This document shows, in pieces, positions 47,181 through 58,310 of a stretch of DNA of 64,000 nt. The DNA is from Saccopteryx bilineata. Lineage: Eukaryota; Chordata; Mammalia; Chiroptera; Emballonuridae. The position numbers and the translations under genes were made by a program. Position 1 is the first letter of the stretch, and each line of letters begins with the position of its first letter. The DNA lies in NCBI RefSeq assembly GCF_036850765.1, contig NC_089493.1, positions 124,750,239 through 124,814,238 on the forward strand, read 5' to 3'. Below the pieces are notes generated by a model that ran no database searches, was not told where the DNA came from, and saw only the letters and a program-made list of their open reading frames with translations.

Positions 47181-50045
47181 GGAGAAGTGCAGGTTTATGA
47201 AAGTCAGAAAGAACTAGAACTTGGTGTATGAGACGGGAACCCAGGCACAGCTGTTTCTTGTAGAAAATGTTAGTGCAGGCTGCTTGGCAGCTAGTGTGGG
47301 CTGGTGAGAAGGGGAGAGGCCAGGAGGGAGTTGAAGAGAGTTGAAGTCCAGTTTAGACTCATTCAGCGTGAGAGCAGAAAGTGTAAGTCTTCCTCTTTTG
47401 TGAGATGGCTCGCTTGGGTTTTATATAAGAATTCTCCTTTTGATAGCTTCTGTAAAGAGATTAAAGGAAATAAAAAAATAGATGTCCCTTGCAGAAAGAG
47501 CTCTGGGCTTGGAGTCTTCTCTTGTATTCCATTGGCAATAATTTGGGCACACAGCCACACCTAAGTGCAAAGGAGTCTGGGAAATGTGGTTCATAGCTGG
47601 GCTACAAAGCTATTACTCTGGCAGAAGGGGAAGGGATTTTGATTGATAGCTGGCATTCTCTGCCATAAGTTAGAAGAAGGTGTATACAAAAAAATCTAAT
47701 GGTGCTAATAAGTTGTTTAGGTTTGATTATATCCATTATCAGATTACTGGTGATATACTTCAGGAAACTCAAACATGCAACAGGAGCAAGAAAGGGGGAA
47801 GACTGAATCATGTATTTATTAAGCACCTATGATATGCCTAGCCCAGTGCCTTGGACTGAAGAGCCATCTAACGAAAAGAAGTCATCATCATCTTCATTCT
47901 CATGGGCCTTGTAGTTTAGTTATTAATCCAAAACACACCTGAAAAATCCAAACACCTAAACCACGTGTTGCAGACCAGGAATGCTGTAGGAATTTCAGAG
48001 AGGAAGGGATCCAGGTAGACTGGGATGGTCAGAAAAGGAAGGCCTCTTGAACTGGGTTCCCTGGATTGATGGGTTTGGGACAGATCAAAGGAAGTGTTTC
48101 AGTACAGAATGAGGGTATGTTGGGCACTCACTATATGTCATTATCAAGTTGTTTCAATTAACCCTCACAGCAGCCCATGATATCTTGTCCCCATGGCTTG
48201 ATTGAGAAGCTGAGATTTAAACCCCCGCAGAACACCAGGGGTCCAGCCCTCTCTCCTCAAAAACAAAAACAAAAACAAAAAACATAAGCAAAACATAAAC
48301 AAAAACAAAAAACATTTTGGGGCCAAAACTTCTGAATGCTAATTAAATCACAAGTGCTGAGCTTTCTGTGACATTCTGGGGATGGTCTGGGCTCATCATA
48401 GATATTTCTCAGAGGACATGATGGAGCGATGGGACAAAGTTACATGTGTGTGTAGGTGTCTGTGAAAGAGTGACAATTCCACTGACTCCAGCTGTTTGGC
48501 TTTTGACAAGCTCCGTACCTTCCCTGGGCCCTAACTGCAACCTGTGAACAATCAGCTTGCTCCCCCTGTGTGTGTAAGGAGGGCACCTAGGATGGCATAT
48601 GAGGTAGGTCACGAATGACCACACACTTTGTTGACAGTAAGGTGTGTATACGCTGCCGACATGTTGCTTGGCCCCAAAGGCTGGGGATATGTTGAATATC
48701 ATCTGTAAAGAAATGGAAAGAACATAGACCTCATGACTTCAGTGTGCAAAGCTGGGTTTCACTCAAGAACCCCTGGTACAGTTGGGTGTCACCATCAACT
48801 AAGAAGCACTGGGCATCATGAAGGACAGTGGAAGCCATGCTTGGGACCTGGTGCTGCAGAGTAAAGGTCTCCCCGTGCCCAGGACTGCATTGTAGCAAAT
48901 TCCTTGGAGAGTCCCCCGCAGCTCTCAGCTGGATCCTGAGATGGCTGGCCTGGACCCCCAGCCTTGACTCTTGTGTGGTGGGCATTGTTACAGGACTAAA
49001 TGGAAGATTGGTTTCCCATGTCAGGACAAAGACTCCTGGATTTGTACAGTGTGTGATGGTTCTATGAGAAAGGACACAGGCCCCTGAAACTTCCTTTGGA
49101 AAAAGGGAGTTTATGGTGGGAACTGACAAGACCAAAGAGCTCAGGGAATGAAGCTGCATTTACATCTATAATTTTCTTTGATCCTTGAAATACCTCTGTG
49201 ACTTGGTCTTATTAGCCCCATTTTACTAGAAAGAAACTAAGGCACAGAGACATGAAGCAGTTTCCCCGGGGCTAGTTATGTGGAAGAGCACATAGCTAAC
49301 ACAAATGGACACTCTTTTAGGTTACATTACATCTGATCTTTCCTGTTCAACAGTGGTTTTACACATGAGAAAACTGAGGACAGATGGGTTCTATCCCAGC
49401 TACCATAGTTGAAGGGGATGGAGAGACATCAGCCTGACTTTTGGATGGTCTATGCTAGTCATAACTGCTTTTTCCTGTATGACTCCTGGCCACCAAGTCC
49501 ATGTGGCCAGGAAACTGTCCCTGGGAACACTAGAGGGTGCCCTGGTTATCGCCGTGATCTTGTTGCTGGCTGATATGTTGGTTGCATTTCTTGCCTCCCT
49601 TTGAGTCTGAGTGCCACTCCAGAGTCATCTATTTATCCTTGAAACTTGGAGACTGAGACAGGGCATGTCCCCTTCCCACTGCCTTTCAAAGACTGTGTCT
49701 TCAGACTCCTGGCTTTTCACCCCTGCCTTACCCACTCCGGCTCCAAGGCATCTCGTTAGAGTTAATTGGTCAGCAGGCCACGTCACCATAAAGATCTTTG
49801 ACTGAAATGAACTTGTGAATCTGTGCTTGTTTATATTGGCCAATAAAAGGTAATTGTGTGTTTCTCTTTTTGTTTCCCAATGTAATGAGATAGATATTTT
49901 AAAAAGAGAAAGTATAGGTTGGTGAGATGGACTCTGGTGAGGGTGCCCAGGCACTTGTGTTATAGGCCAGCCCCTGCCCCAGCCTTCTTGTCATCTTTAC
50001 AGGGCTTTAGCACAGGTATGTAAGTCCATCAATCATTCTACAAGC
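47181..50045. other. mostly unassigned DNA with MIR-like relics
   Basis: MIR-like pieces occur at about 48110-48235 and 49180-49310 ('ccccattttactagaaag', 'cacagagacatgaagcag'; antisense order). A (CAAAAA)n-like A-rich tract lies at 48258-48312. No exon was recognised. Confidence 0.45.
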
Positions 50046-50049
50046 CTTT

Positions 50050-50480
50050 ATTTTTTTATTTTTATTTTATTTTTATTTTTAATTTTTAATTTTTTTGTAT
50101 TTTTCTGAAGCCGGAAACGGGGAGAGACAATCAGACAGACTCCCGCATGCGCCCAACTGGGATCCACCCGGCACGCCCACCAGGGGCGACGCTCTGCCCA
50201 CCAGGGGGCGATGCTCTGCCCCTCTGGGGCGTCGCTCTGTTGCGACCAGAGCCACTCTAGCGCCTGGGGCAGAGGCCAAGGAGCCATCCCCAGCTCCCGG
50301 GCCATCTTTGCTTCAATGGAGCCTCGGCTGCGGGAGGGGAAAAGAGAGACAGAGAGGAAGGAGAGGGGGAGGGGTGGAGAAGCAGATGGGCGCTTCTCCT
50401 GTGTGCCCTGGCTGGGAATCGAACCCGGGACTCCTGCACGCCAGGCCGACGCTCTACCACTGAGCCAACTGGCCAGGGCC
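50050..50480 (-). mobile_element. full-length long-type tRNA SINE, minus strand
   Basis: A mirror of the copy at 18437: T-rich tail (50050-50105), 'cggggagagacaatcagac', GC-rich body, CT linker complement, B-box complement in 'gggaatcgaacccgg', head 'ctgagccaactggccagggc'. The apparent long frames (147 and 122 codons) are SINE-derived. Target duplication is not clear because of the A/T-rich tail. Confidence 0.92.
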
Positions 50481-50550
50481 AGTATATACATTCTTAATAA
50501 ACATTAGTTGCTTTCCCATCCTATCCTGTTTCAGTTATAATTGGGCTTTC

Positions 50551-50836
50551 CTGCCGGATTGTCGGTGGCCCAGTGGATAGAGAGCCGACCTGGAACGCTG
50601 AGGTCCCAGGTTTGAAACCCTAGGGTTGTTGGCTTGAGCCCAAAGGTCACTGACTTGAGCCCAAAGTTGCTGGCTTGAGCAAGGGGTCACTGGCTCTTCT
50701 GGAGTTCCCTGGGTCAAGGCACATATGAGAAAGCAATCAATGAACAACTAAAGTGAAGCAACTACAAGTTGATGCTTCTTATCTCTCTCCTACTCCTCCC
50801 TCCCTTACTCTCTCTCTCAAAAGCAATTAAAAAGAA
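50551..50836 (+). mobile_element. tRNA-derived SINE, plus strand
   Basis: Head 'cggtggcccagtggatagag', B-box 'caggtttgaaaccc', repeated 'ttgctggcttgagc', 'caaggcacatatgagaaagc', CT-rich tail and short A tail. Flanks aattgggctttc (50539-50550) and aattgggtttct (after 50836) are the slightly decayed duplication. Confidence 0.85.
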
Positions 50837-51326
50837 AATTGGGTTTCTCTGTGAGTGACAGATCCCAAAATATCAGTGGCTTATTCAAGGCAGAAGTTTA
50901 TTTTTCTCTCATATAAAAAATAGTATGTGGTCCAGGGCGGGTATTCCATGGTGTCTGGGCCTTAAACCCCTTTATTTTGTTTGTTCTGCATTCATGGTCC
51001 TGATTCCCAAGATTTCTTTTCAATCTTTCCAGTGGCTCCAGTCATTAACTGTGCATTCATCAGTAGAAGGGAGAGAGTCCCACCTTCTCCAGTAAAGGAC
51101 ATAGTTTAGAAGTTACACATACTACTTATATCTGTGGCCATATCCAGGCAGCTATAAGGGAGGCTGCCAAATCAAGCTGCTAATCCAGAGGGCCACTAAA
51201 ACTCAGAACTATAAAACTTGAGAAACAGGAGAAATTGGATGTTGGGGTACAGTAAGTAGTTGCTACCCTTTTCCTTTCCTTGATAAATGCCTCTTGAATT
51301 GAATGTGACAGGAGAATGGTGTATAG

Positions 51327-51658
51327 CAGGGGTCCCCAAACTTTTTACACAGGGGGCCAGTTCACTGTCACTCAGACCATTGGAGGGCCGGACTATAAAA
51401 AAAACTATGAACAAATCCCTATGCACACTGCACATATCTTATTTTAAAGTAAAAAAAACAAAACGGGAACAAATACAATATTTAAAATAAAGAACAAGTA
51501 AATTTAAATCAACAAACTGACCAGTATTTCAATGGGAACTATGCTCCTCTCACTGACCACCAATGAAAGAGGTGCCCCTTCCGGAAGTGCGGTGGGGGCC
51601 GGATAAATGGCCTCAGGGGGCCGCATGTGGCCCGCGGGTCGTAGTTTGGGGACCCCTG
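51327..51658 (-). mobile_element. hAT MITE, 332 bp (second copy)
   Basis: Terminal inverted repeats caggggtccccaaact and agtttggggacccctg. Perfect 8-bp target duplication gtgtatag (51319-51326 and 51659-51666). It is the reverse complement of the family member at 33174-33501 with modest divergence. Non-coding. Confidence 0.95.
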
Positions 51659-52293
51659 GTGTATAGTGTGAAGGAGAGAAGAGCAAAAGTTCAGAGAGAA
51701 CAGGATGCAAAAGGCATCAGTAAGACAAGTGATAGGACTCAAAATACTGTACCATTAGTGTAAAGATGGATTAATAGATCAATCAAGCAGAATAGAGAGT
51801 CCCCAAAAAGACCCACACTTACATAGCTAATTGACTTTTAGAGGTACCAAGTAATTCAGTAGGTCAATGATAGGCTTTTCAACAAAGGATGCTGGAATGG
51901 TTAGACATCTATAGGGGAAAAAAAATAAACCTTGGTCCCCCTACCTCACATCATACACAAAAATTGTTTTAAGATGGATTATAAACCTAAATGTAAAGAA
52001 CTAAAACTATAAAGCTTCTAGAAGAAAATATGGGGAAAAAATCTTTACAACTTTGGGATGAATACTACTTAGGAGAGGACAAAAAAAATACTAATCATAA
52101 AAAAAGTGGACACTTTGGATTCTATCAAAATTGAAAACTTTTGGTCTTCAAAAGATATTATTAATAAAATAAAAAAGCTATTGACAGGAAGAAAATATTT
52201 AGTTACTGATATTTGACAAAGAACCCAGATCCAAAGTATATAAAGAACACCTCTAACTCAATAATAAAATGACAATTTTATTAAAAATGAGTG

Positions 52294-52678
52294 GATGGCC
52301 CTGGCTGGTTGACTCGGCGGTAGAGCATCAACTAGTGTGTGGATGTCCTGGGTTTGATTCCTGGTCAGGACACAGAGTAGAGGTGACCATCCGCTTCTCT
52401 ACCCCTCTCCCTTCTCTCTCTCTTTCTCTCACTCTTTCTCTCATCCCCTCATGCAGCCATGACTTGACTGATTAAAGCATGTTGGCCCTGGGCACTGAGG
52501 ATGGCTCTGTCAAGCATCCGTCTCAAGTACTAAAAATAGCTTGGTTGTGAGTATGGCCCCAGATGGTCAGAGGATCAGCCCCAGACCGGAGTTGCTGGGT
52601 GGATCCCAGTAGGAGTGCATGGGGTTGTTTGTCTCAGTATTTCCTCTCCTCTCACTTAAAAACAAAACAAAACAAAAC
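52294..52678 (+). mobile_element. long-type tRNA SINE, decayed
   Basis: Head 'ggccctggctggttgactcg', B-box 'tgggtttgattcc', CT-rich linker (52395-52450), 'gttgctgggtggatcccag' and tail of CAAAA units. It belongs to the same group as 18437 and 50050 but is considerably more diverged. Confidence 0.8.
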
Positions 52679-52871
52679 CAGTGGATAAAAGACCTGCACA
52701 GATACTCCACAAAGCAAGATAACAAATGGCCAATAAGCACATTAAAAAGTGTTTATTGTCATTGCTAATCAGATAAATGTAAATTAAATTGATTAAAAGA
52801 TTGACAATGCTTGTGTTGGAGAAGATGTGGAGGAATTGAAACTCTCATACTTGGCCAGTGTGAGAATAAAC

Positions 52872-53218
52872 CAGGGGTAGTCAACATTTTTATACCTACC
52901 GCCCACTTTTGTATCTCTGTTAGTAGTAAAATTTTCTAACTGCCCACTGGTTCCACAGTAATGGTGATTTATAAAGTAGGGAAGTAACTTTACTTTATAA
53001 AATTTATAAAGCAGAGTTACAGCAAGTTAAAGCATATAATAATAATTACTTATCAAGTACTTTATGTTGAATTTTTGCTAAATTTGGCAGAATAAATCTT
53101 TATAAAACAACTTACTTAAATCTATCTTTTTATTTATACTTTGGTTGCTCCACTACCGCCCACCATGAAAGCTGAAACGCCCACTAGTGGGCGGTAGGAA
53201 CCAGGTTGACTACCACTG
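52872..53218. mobile_element. hAT-like MITE, 347 bp
   Basis: Terminal inverted repeats caggggtagtcaac and gttgactaccactg. Subterminal taccgcccac faces gtgggcggtag. Non-coding AT-rich centre. The flanking 8-bp duplication is no longer recognisable, so age is greater or an end has been altered. The terminus pattern CAGNGGTNNTCAAC places it with hAT elements. Confidence 0.8.
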
Positions 53219-53368
53219 TTCTCGAGTATTGGAATATTCTCTATCTTGATGAGGTACTGGTTATATGAGTGAATGCATGTGAAAATTCATATATATGTAA
53301 AAATTCATCAAACTGCACAAAACCTGCCCTGGCCAAGTAGTTCGGTTGGTTGAAACATCATCTTAAAG

Positions 53369-56085
53369 CAATGATCCCCAACCCCCGGGCCGCGAACTTG
53401 TACCGGTCCATGGGCCATTTGGCACCGGTCCACAGAGAAAGAATAAATAACTTACATTATTTTCGTTTTTATTTATATTTAAGGCTGAATGATGTTTTAT
53501 TTTTAAAAATTGACCAGATTCCCTCTGTTACATCCGTCTAAGACTCATTCCTGACACTTGTCTTGGTCACATGATATGTTGCTGCTAAAATTAAACCCAT
53601 AAACTAGCAAAATGAGTGAAAAACAAAATTCCATCAAAAGTTTTTCTGTGAAGTGGAAAAGGGCCAGTAAGGAGACAGAAGAAGAATCTACGATCTCGAA
53701 GAAAAAGAAGGCTTCATTTAACAGACAATACCAGGAACCCTACTTGAAGTATGGATTTATTGCAACTGGTGATTCTCGCATACCAAGGCCGCTCTGCATA
53801 ATATGTGGCGACTGGCTAAGTAATGAGGCAATGAAGCCTTCAAAACTGCTTCGCCACTTGGGGAGACCAAGCACCCTACTTTAAAAGACAAGCCTTCTGA
53901 GTATTTCGAAAGAAAAAAGCATGAACCAGAAGGACAGAAACAATTACTGGTGGCCACTACATCAATAAATGCGAGTGCACTGAGAGCATCATACTTGGTG
54001 GCTAATCGTATTGCTAAGGCTAAGAAGCCATTCACCATTGGTGAAGAATTGATCCTTCCAGCCACTAAAGACATTTGTCGTGAACTTCTAGGAGAGGCTA
54101 TGGTTAAAAAGGTAGCACAGAGGCCTCTTTTGGCTACCACCGTCACACGGCGCATTGAGGAAATAGCAGAGGACATTGAATCACAATTGTTGGAAAGGAT
54201 TAATAAATCACCGTGGTATGCTCTCTAGGTTGACGAATCTACAGATATTGACAACAAGGCAATGCTAAATACTTGTTTACATGCGTTATCTTTATCAAGA
54301 GGATGTGCATGAGGATATGTTATGTGCACTATCATTGCCAATCAAAACCACAGCTACAGAACTATTTAAATCTCTGGATGACTATATATCAGGAAAACTG
54401 AAATGGTCTTTTTGTGTCAGCATATGCACAGATAGATCTGCTGCCATGGCCGGAAGGATGTCTGGTTTCACTACTCTAATTAAGGAGGTTGCACCTGAAT
54501 GCAAGTCTACGCATTATGTCATTCACAGGGAAATGCTGGCTAGCCAAAATATACCACCGGAACTTAATAGCGTATTGAATGATGTCATTAAAGTTATTAA
54601 CCACATCAAAGCATACGCCCTTCACGCGCGCCTGTTCGAGCAGCTTTGCGAGGAAATGAACACGGAGCACAGACACCTTCTCTTATACACAGAAATAAGA
54701 TGGTTATCCTGAGGGAGGTCCCTGGCCAGAGTGTTTGAATTACGAGAGCCGCTGCAGAGATTTCTCTCAGAAAAAAAAAGTCACCGCTAGCAGCACATTT
54801 CAGTGACGAGGAATGGGTCGCAAAACTCGCTTACTTGTGCGACTTATTTAACCTCCTCAATGAACTCAATCGGTCACTTCAGGGGAAAATGACAACTGTC
54901 TTCAAGTTGGCAGATAAAGTAGTTGCATTTAAAGCCAAACTGGATTTGTGGGACGACGCGTGAACAGGGGTATATTTGACATGTTTCAAACATTCGTGGA
55001 AATTTTGGAAGAGACTGAGCCCAAGCCTTCATTGTCCCAGCTGGTGCACGATCACCTGTATTTGCTTGTAAAAGAGTTTGAACGCTACTTCCCACAAAAG
55101 ACCCACAAATTGCCAAAGAATGAATCCGCGATCCATTTGTCAACAAACCAGGTGAATCCAGTGTGTCTATGCAAGAAGAGGATCAACTACTGGAGATCGC
55201 AAATGACGGCGGCCTTAAAAATATGTTCGAGACTACAACTCTGCTGATGTTCTGGATTAAAGTCATGGCAGAATACCCCGAGATCACCACAAAAGCACTA
55301 AAAATCCTGTTGCCATTTCTGACATCCTATTTGTGTGAAGCGGGATTTTCTACAGTGACAGCAACCAAAACAAAATTACGGAATAGACTGGACATAAGCA
55401 ACACACTTCGGGTGTCATTGTCTCCCATTACCCCTAGATGGGACCCTCTTGTTGCAGAGAAACAAGCTCAGGGCTCCTACTGATTTAGCGTTATGGTTGT
55501 TGAGAGATAGGCTACTCTCTCTCATTCTATATAAACATTATAATAAATAACCCTTAACTTACAATATTCATAACAATGGTGAGTTGTATTTTTCATGCAC
55601 TTTATATTTGTTTTTGTGTTGTATCTTATTTTTAAGGCATGTTTAAACATTACCATAGCGACTGGAAAGTGTTTGGAGGCAGAGAGGATGTTACTCATGT
55701 TATGTTGTTGGTGCGATGTTAAGAGGACACTTCTAATAAAGTTGCATACGAGTACACAGTGGATTCATGTTTATTTTTATTGTTGTAGGTTCATGATTGG
55801 TAGCGAGCCTGAACCTGTCATATTACACATTGATGTCAGACATGAAACATTGTCAGAATAACAAATTTAAATATAGCCTGAATAATGAGGACATGCTCAT
55901 TCCTCCTTTAATTTAGCTCAATAAATATCATAAGTTCAACAATTATATTTAAAAATACCACAGTTTTTATGCCGGTTGCATAATTTTATTTTGTGCATTT
56001 ATCCATCTCACCCTAAAGGCCGGTCCATGAAAATATTTACTGACATTAAACCGGTCCGTGGCCCAAAAAAGGTTGAGGACCACTG
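53369..56085 (+). mobile_element. decayed autonomous-type hAT transposon, 2.7 kb
   Basis: Left terminus caatgatccccaaccc and right terminus ggttgaggaccactg form imperfect inverted repeats. Flanking tcttaaag (53361-53368) and tcttcaag (56086-56093) are an 8-bp target duplication with one mismatch. Subterminal accggtcc motifs occur twice near each end (about 53401-53436 left, 56018-56058 right, inverted on the right), likely transposase-binding repeats. Inside is one transposase gene, now broken. Confidence 0.92.
53612..55483 (+). pseudogene. hAT transposase (BED-finger, ZBED5-like lineage), broken
   Basis: The frame from the ATG at 53612 (MSEKQNSIKSFSVKWKR) includes a BED zinc finger, CIICGDWLSNEAMKPSKLLRHL (about residues 62-83). 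It then shifts frame near 53866, hits TAG at 54226-54228, shifts again near 54265, and hits TGA at 54710-54712. At least two more shifts follow (near 54770 and 55150). Downstream blocks are diagnostic: WSFCVSICTDRSAAMAGRMSG (catalytic core region), CKSTHYVIHREML, and a C-terminal dimerisation region with LCEAGFSTV and RNRLDISNTLRVSLS. The family moves DNA by cut and paste. Relatives of this transposase were domesticated as ZBED5-type host genes, but this copy is only a relic. Confidence 0.9.
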
Positions 56086-56299
56086 TCTTCAAGCACAGAG
56101 GTTGCTGGTTTGATCCCTGGTCAGGGCACATATAAGAACAGCTTGATGTTCCTGTCTCTCACTCTCCCTTCTTCTCTCACTAAGATCAATAAATAAAAAT
56201 TTAAAAAGAACTGCACAAAATCTGTGTATTTTATTACATACAAGTTATACTTCTGTAAAAAATATATGTATATAAAAAATTTAAGGTCAATTACAACGT

Positions 56300-56925
56300 T
56301 TCTCCTATATAGGCTGTTGCATTCTTTTTGTCACTGTTTTAATCCAAATCTTGGGTGATATAACTCATCAATTTACAACAGGCTATTAAGTGAGCCAGAA
56401 GAGGTGCTGATGGTGTCACAAATTTGATTTTGGTGAGTGGATGCCATTTATATTGTTCTATTTTGAAGAGCCCTTTGGTCAGGCCCAGCCCTAGTCTTGG
56501 GTGGACATCTGTGTGTTATGACTTCAGGATGAGCAGAAGCTGACTCATTCTAAATTCCTTTGCACACTGGTGTCTGAAGCCACTTAAGTCAAGCATAACC
56601 CTTTCCCTGTTTACTCTCCGTGATGGATCAGCAGCACAAAACAAAATCCCTTTTTGTGTTGTGAGTGTCTCAGATGCTGTCCATCCAGGACTGGCTACAT
56701 AATTTGTGGGGCCCAGCACAAAATAAACATGTAGGACTCTTGTTTGAAAAGTTTTTCAGAATTTTCAGAATGGTGTTGGCAGAACATTCTACTGAGCACG
56801 GAATCTTCTAAGCGCAAGCTTGTGTGTGTGCAGGTTGTGTGCCTGTGTCCTTGTGGGAGAGACTGGAAACTGCAGCCGGTGGTGGCACAAAGGCTCTAAA
56901 AGGTGGAAAGAGTAAAGGCAGTTCA
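56300..56925. other. unassigned DNA, possible ancient repeat
   Basis: 'actggctacataatttgtgg' and 'ggcccagcacaaaataaac' at 56687-56728 resemble an old interspersed repeat remembered from mammals but not named with confidence. No gene was seen. Confidence 0.35.
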
Positions 56926-56929
56926 GTAG

Positions 56930-57090
56930 AGTTTCTTGACTGTGATTTGTGGGCCATATGCACCTACCTAATAGGTTAAATGTAGACTCCTGGGCACCCC
57001 CCCTCCAGAGTTATGCATCAGCACCTCTGGAGGCAGGGCCAGGACTCTGAATTTAAGGAGGCTCGTGGGCCAAGAAAATAAGAACTCCCG
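56930..57090 (+). repeat. MER5A-like hAT-Charlie relic (tentative)
   Basis: The order 'gtttcttgactgtgatttg', 'gactcctgggcacc', 'ccagagttatgcatcagc', 'acctctggaggcagggcc' and 'ctctgaatttaaggaggctc' recalls MER5A. The inverted termini are lost. Confidence 0.4.
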
Positions 57091-57138
57091 GGTAAGGATT
57101 CATATGGAGAACACTCAGCCAGCTTCATTGCTATTTTT

Positions 57139-58293
57139 CTTTTTTAAATATAGTTAATATGTTTTTTGTTTCTTTTTACAGTGACAGAGAGAGAGTCAGA
57201 GAGAGGAATAGATAGGGACAGACAGACAGGAATGGAGAGAGATTAGAAGCATCAATCATTAGTTTTTCGTTGCGACACCTTAGTTGTTCATTGATTGCTT
57301 TCTCATATGTGCCTTGACTGTGGGACTTCAGCAGACCGAGTAACCCCTTGCTCAAGCCAGCAACCTTGGGTCCAAGTGTTAAGCCTAATCTGGAGGGACT
57401 TGAAACATTGAAGACATGAACAAAATCCGTCGATTACACACCAAAGCTTTATTGTCTAGCTTGGCCAAGCGACGCAACTCCGGCAACTCTGACAGAAATC
57501 TGAGGGAGAGTGCGCCGGCCCTTTGTTCTAACTAGTTTTTATAGTTTTGCAAGCGGGAAGTACAGAAGCAAAAATTGCAATTAGGTGCCCTTTACCACTA
57601 TTGGTTATAGTCATATGCCCTTTAACATGATAGGACTATGTTTAATTTGCAAGCCATACATCATTTTGGAGAAAACAAAATTTATAAGTCAACACAATCA
57701 TAGAAAGATGTCTCTTTACATATTAAAAGACATTCCTATATTTTCTAATGTTTATCCGCTATCTCTTTGTCCAGAGTCACATACATTAACTGAATGCATT
57801 CACATGGGATAGGTAGTTTCTGTGGGGACAAATGCCCACAAATGGCTCATTACTATAAGAAAAGGTTTATTTTGGCTTTTCTCTTCCTGCACCTGGCTAG
57901 CCATTCACCCCTTTCCCCACAGGTGTGGTGGAATATCAGGGAATCCATGTTTTCCTTCCCTTTGCATTTACAATACAATGCTAAGGGCCATCCTGGTTTT
58001 ATGCCAATCACACAGTACAGAGATTATTCTCAAAATTTCTCTGCACACCTTAACCCAAATTAATAAAATGTTTTTTAAGCCTCTTAAAATATTAATATTG
58101 ATTCTGTAGCATTTGGTACTTTATAACACCTGTGGGTGAGGTGGCGCAGTGGCTCCTCAGGGCTCCTCACAAGCTGGTGAGCTTTTGCTGAAACCAGATG
58201 AGCCCACGCTCAAGCTGGCGACCTCGGGGTCTCGAACCTGGGTCCTCCACATCGCAGTCCAATGCTCTATCCACTACGCCACCGCCTGGTGAG
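57139..58293 (-). mobile_element. tRNA-derived SINE split by a solo LTR
   Basis: The SINE parts are 57139-57376 (tail and middle) and 58170-58293 (head, 'acgccaccgcctggtgagg', B-box complement in 'ctcgaacctgggtcc'). A perfect 17-bp duplication gcttcattgctattttt (57122-57138 and 58294-58310) encloses SINE plus LTR. The SINE is continuous with other copies once 57377-58173 is removed. Confidence 0.92.
57377..58169 (-). mobile_element. solo LTR of an endogenous retrovirus, 793 bp
   Basis: The insertion is bounded exactly by the split SINE. It has a 4-bp duplication caag (57373-57376 and 58170-58173) and, on the minus strand, TG...CA ends. In that orientation a TATAAAAA box lies at 57536-57543 and an AATAAA signal at 57448-57453, about 71 bp before the 3' end, giving plausible U3-R-U5 order. 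A 4-bp duplication fits gammaretrovirus-like (class I) integration. No coding sequence is present. Homologous recombination between two LTRs is the usual origin of solo copies. Confidence 0.85.
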
Positions 58294-58310
58294 GCTTCAT
58301 TGCTATTTTT

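Larger units (their letters stand above)
53323..56207 (+). mobile_element. tRNA-type SINE split by the hAT transposon
   Basis: The head 'cctgccctggccaagtagtt' (from 53323) and 'cggttggttgaaacatcatc' lie left of the hAT. 'gcacagaggttgctggtttg', 'tccctggtcagggcacatat' and the tail 'aataaataaaaatttaaaa' lie right (56094-56207). The SINE's own duplication actgcacaaaa occurs at about 53312-53322 and 56208-56218. The order of events is therefore L1, SINE, then hAT. Confidence 0.85.
51765..56290 (+). mobile_element. old L1, plus strand, host of several nested insertions
   Basis: Sense ORF2 remnants ('acaaaggatgctggaatgg', 'gatggattataaacctaaatg', 'taaagcttctagaagaaaat' at about 51880-52025). They continue after a SINE (52294-52678), a MITE (52872-53218) and a SINE/hAT composite (53323-56207), finishing at about 56290 ('tattacatacaagttatac'). 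All frames are broken. Confidence 0.7.

Noticed and set aside
53612..55483. possible domesticated ZBED-type host gene
   Set aside because: Both transposon termini and a target duplication are still present and the frame is broken many times, so it is a transposon relic.
58130..58160. SINE-head-like phrase 'gtggcgcagtgg' inside the solo LTR
   Set aside because: It is too short and lacks the rest of a SINE. The LTR borders are set independently by the split SINE.
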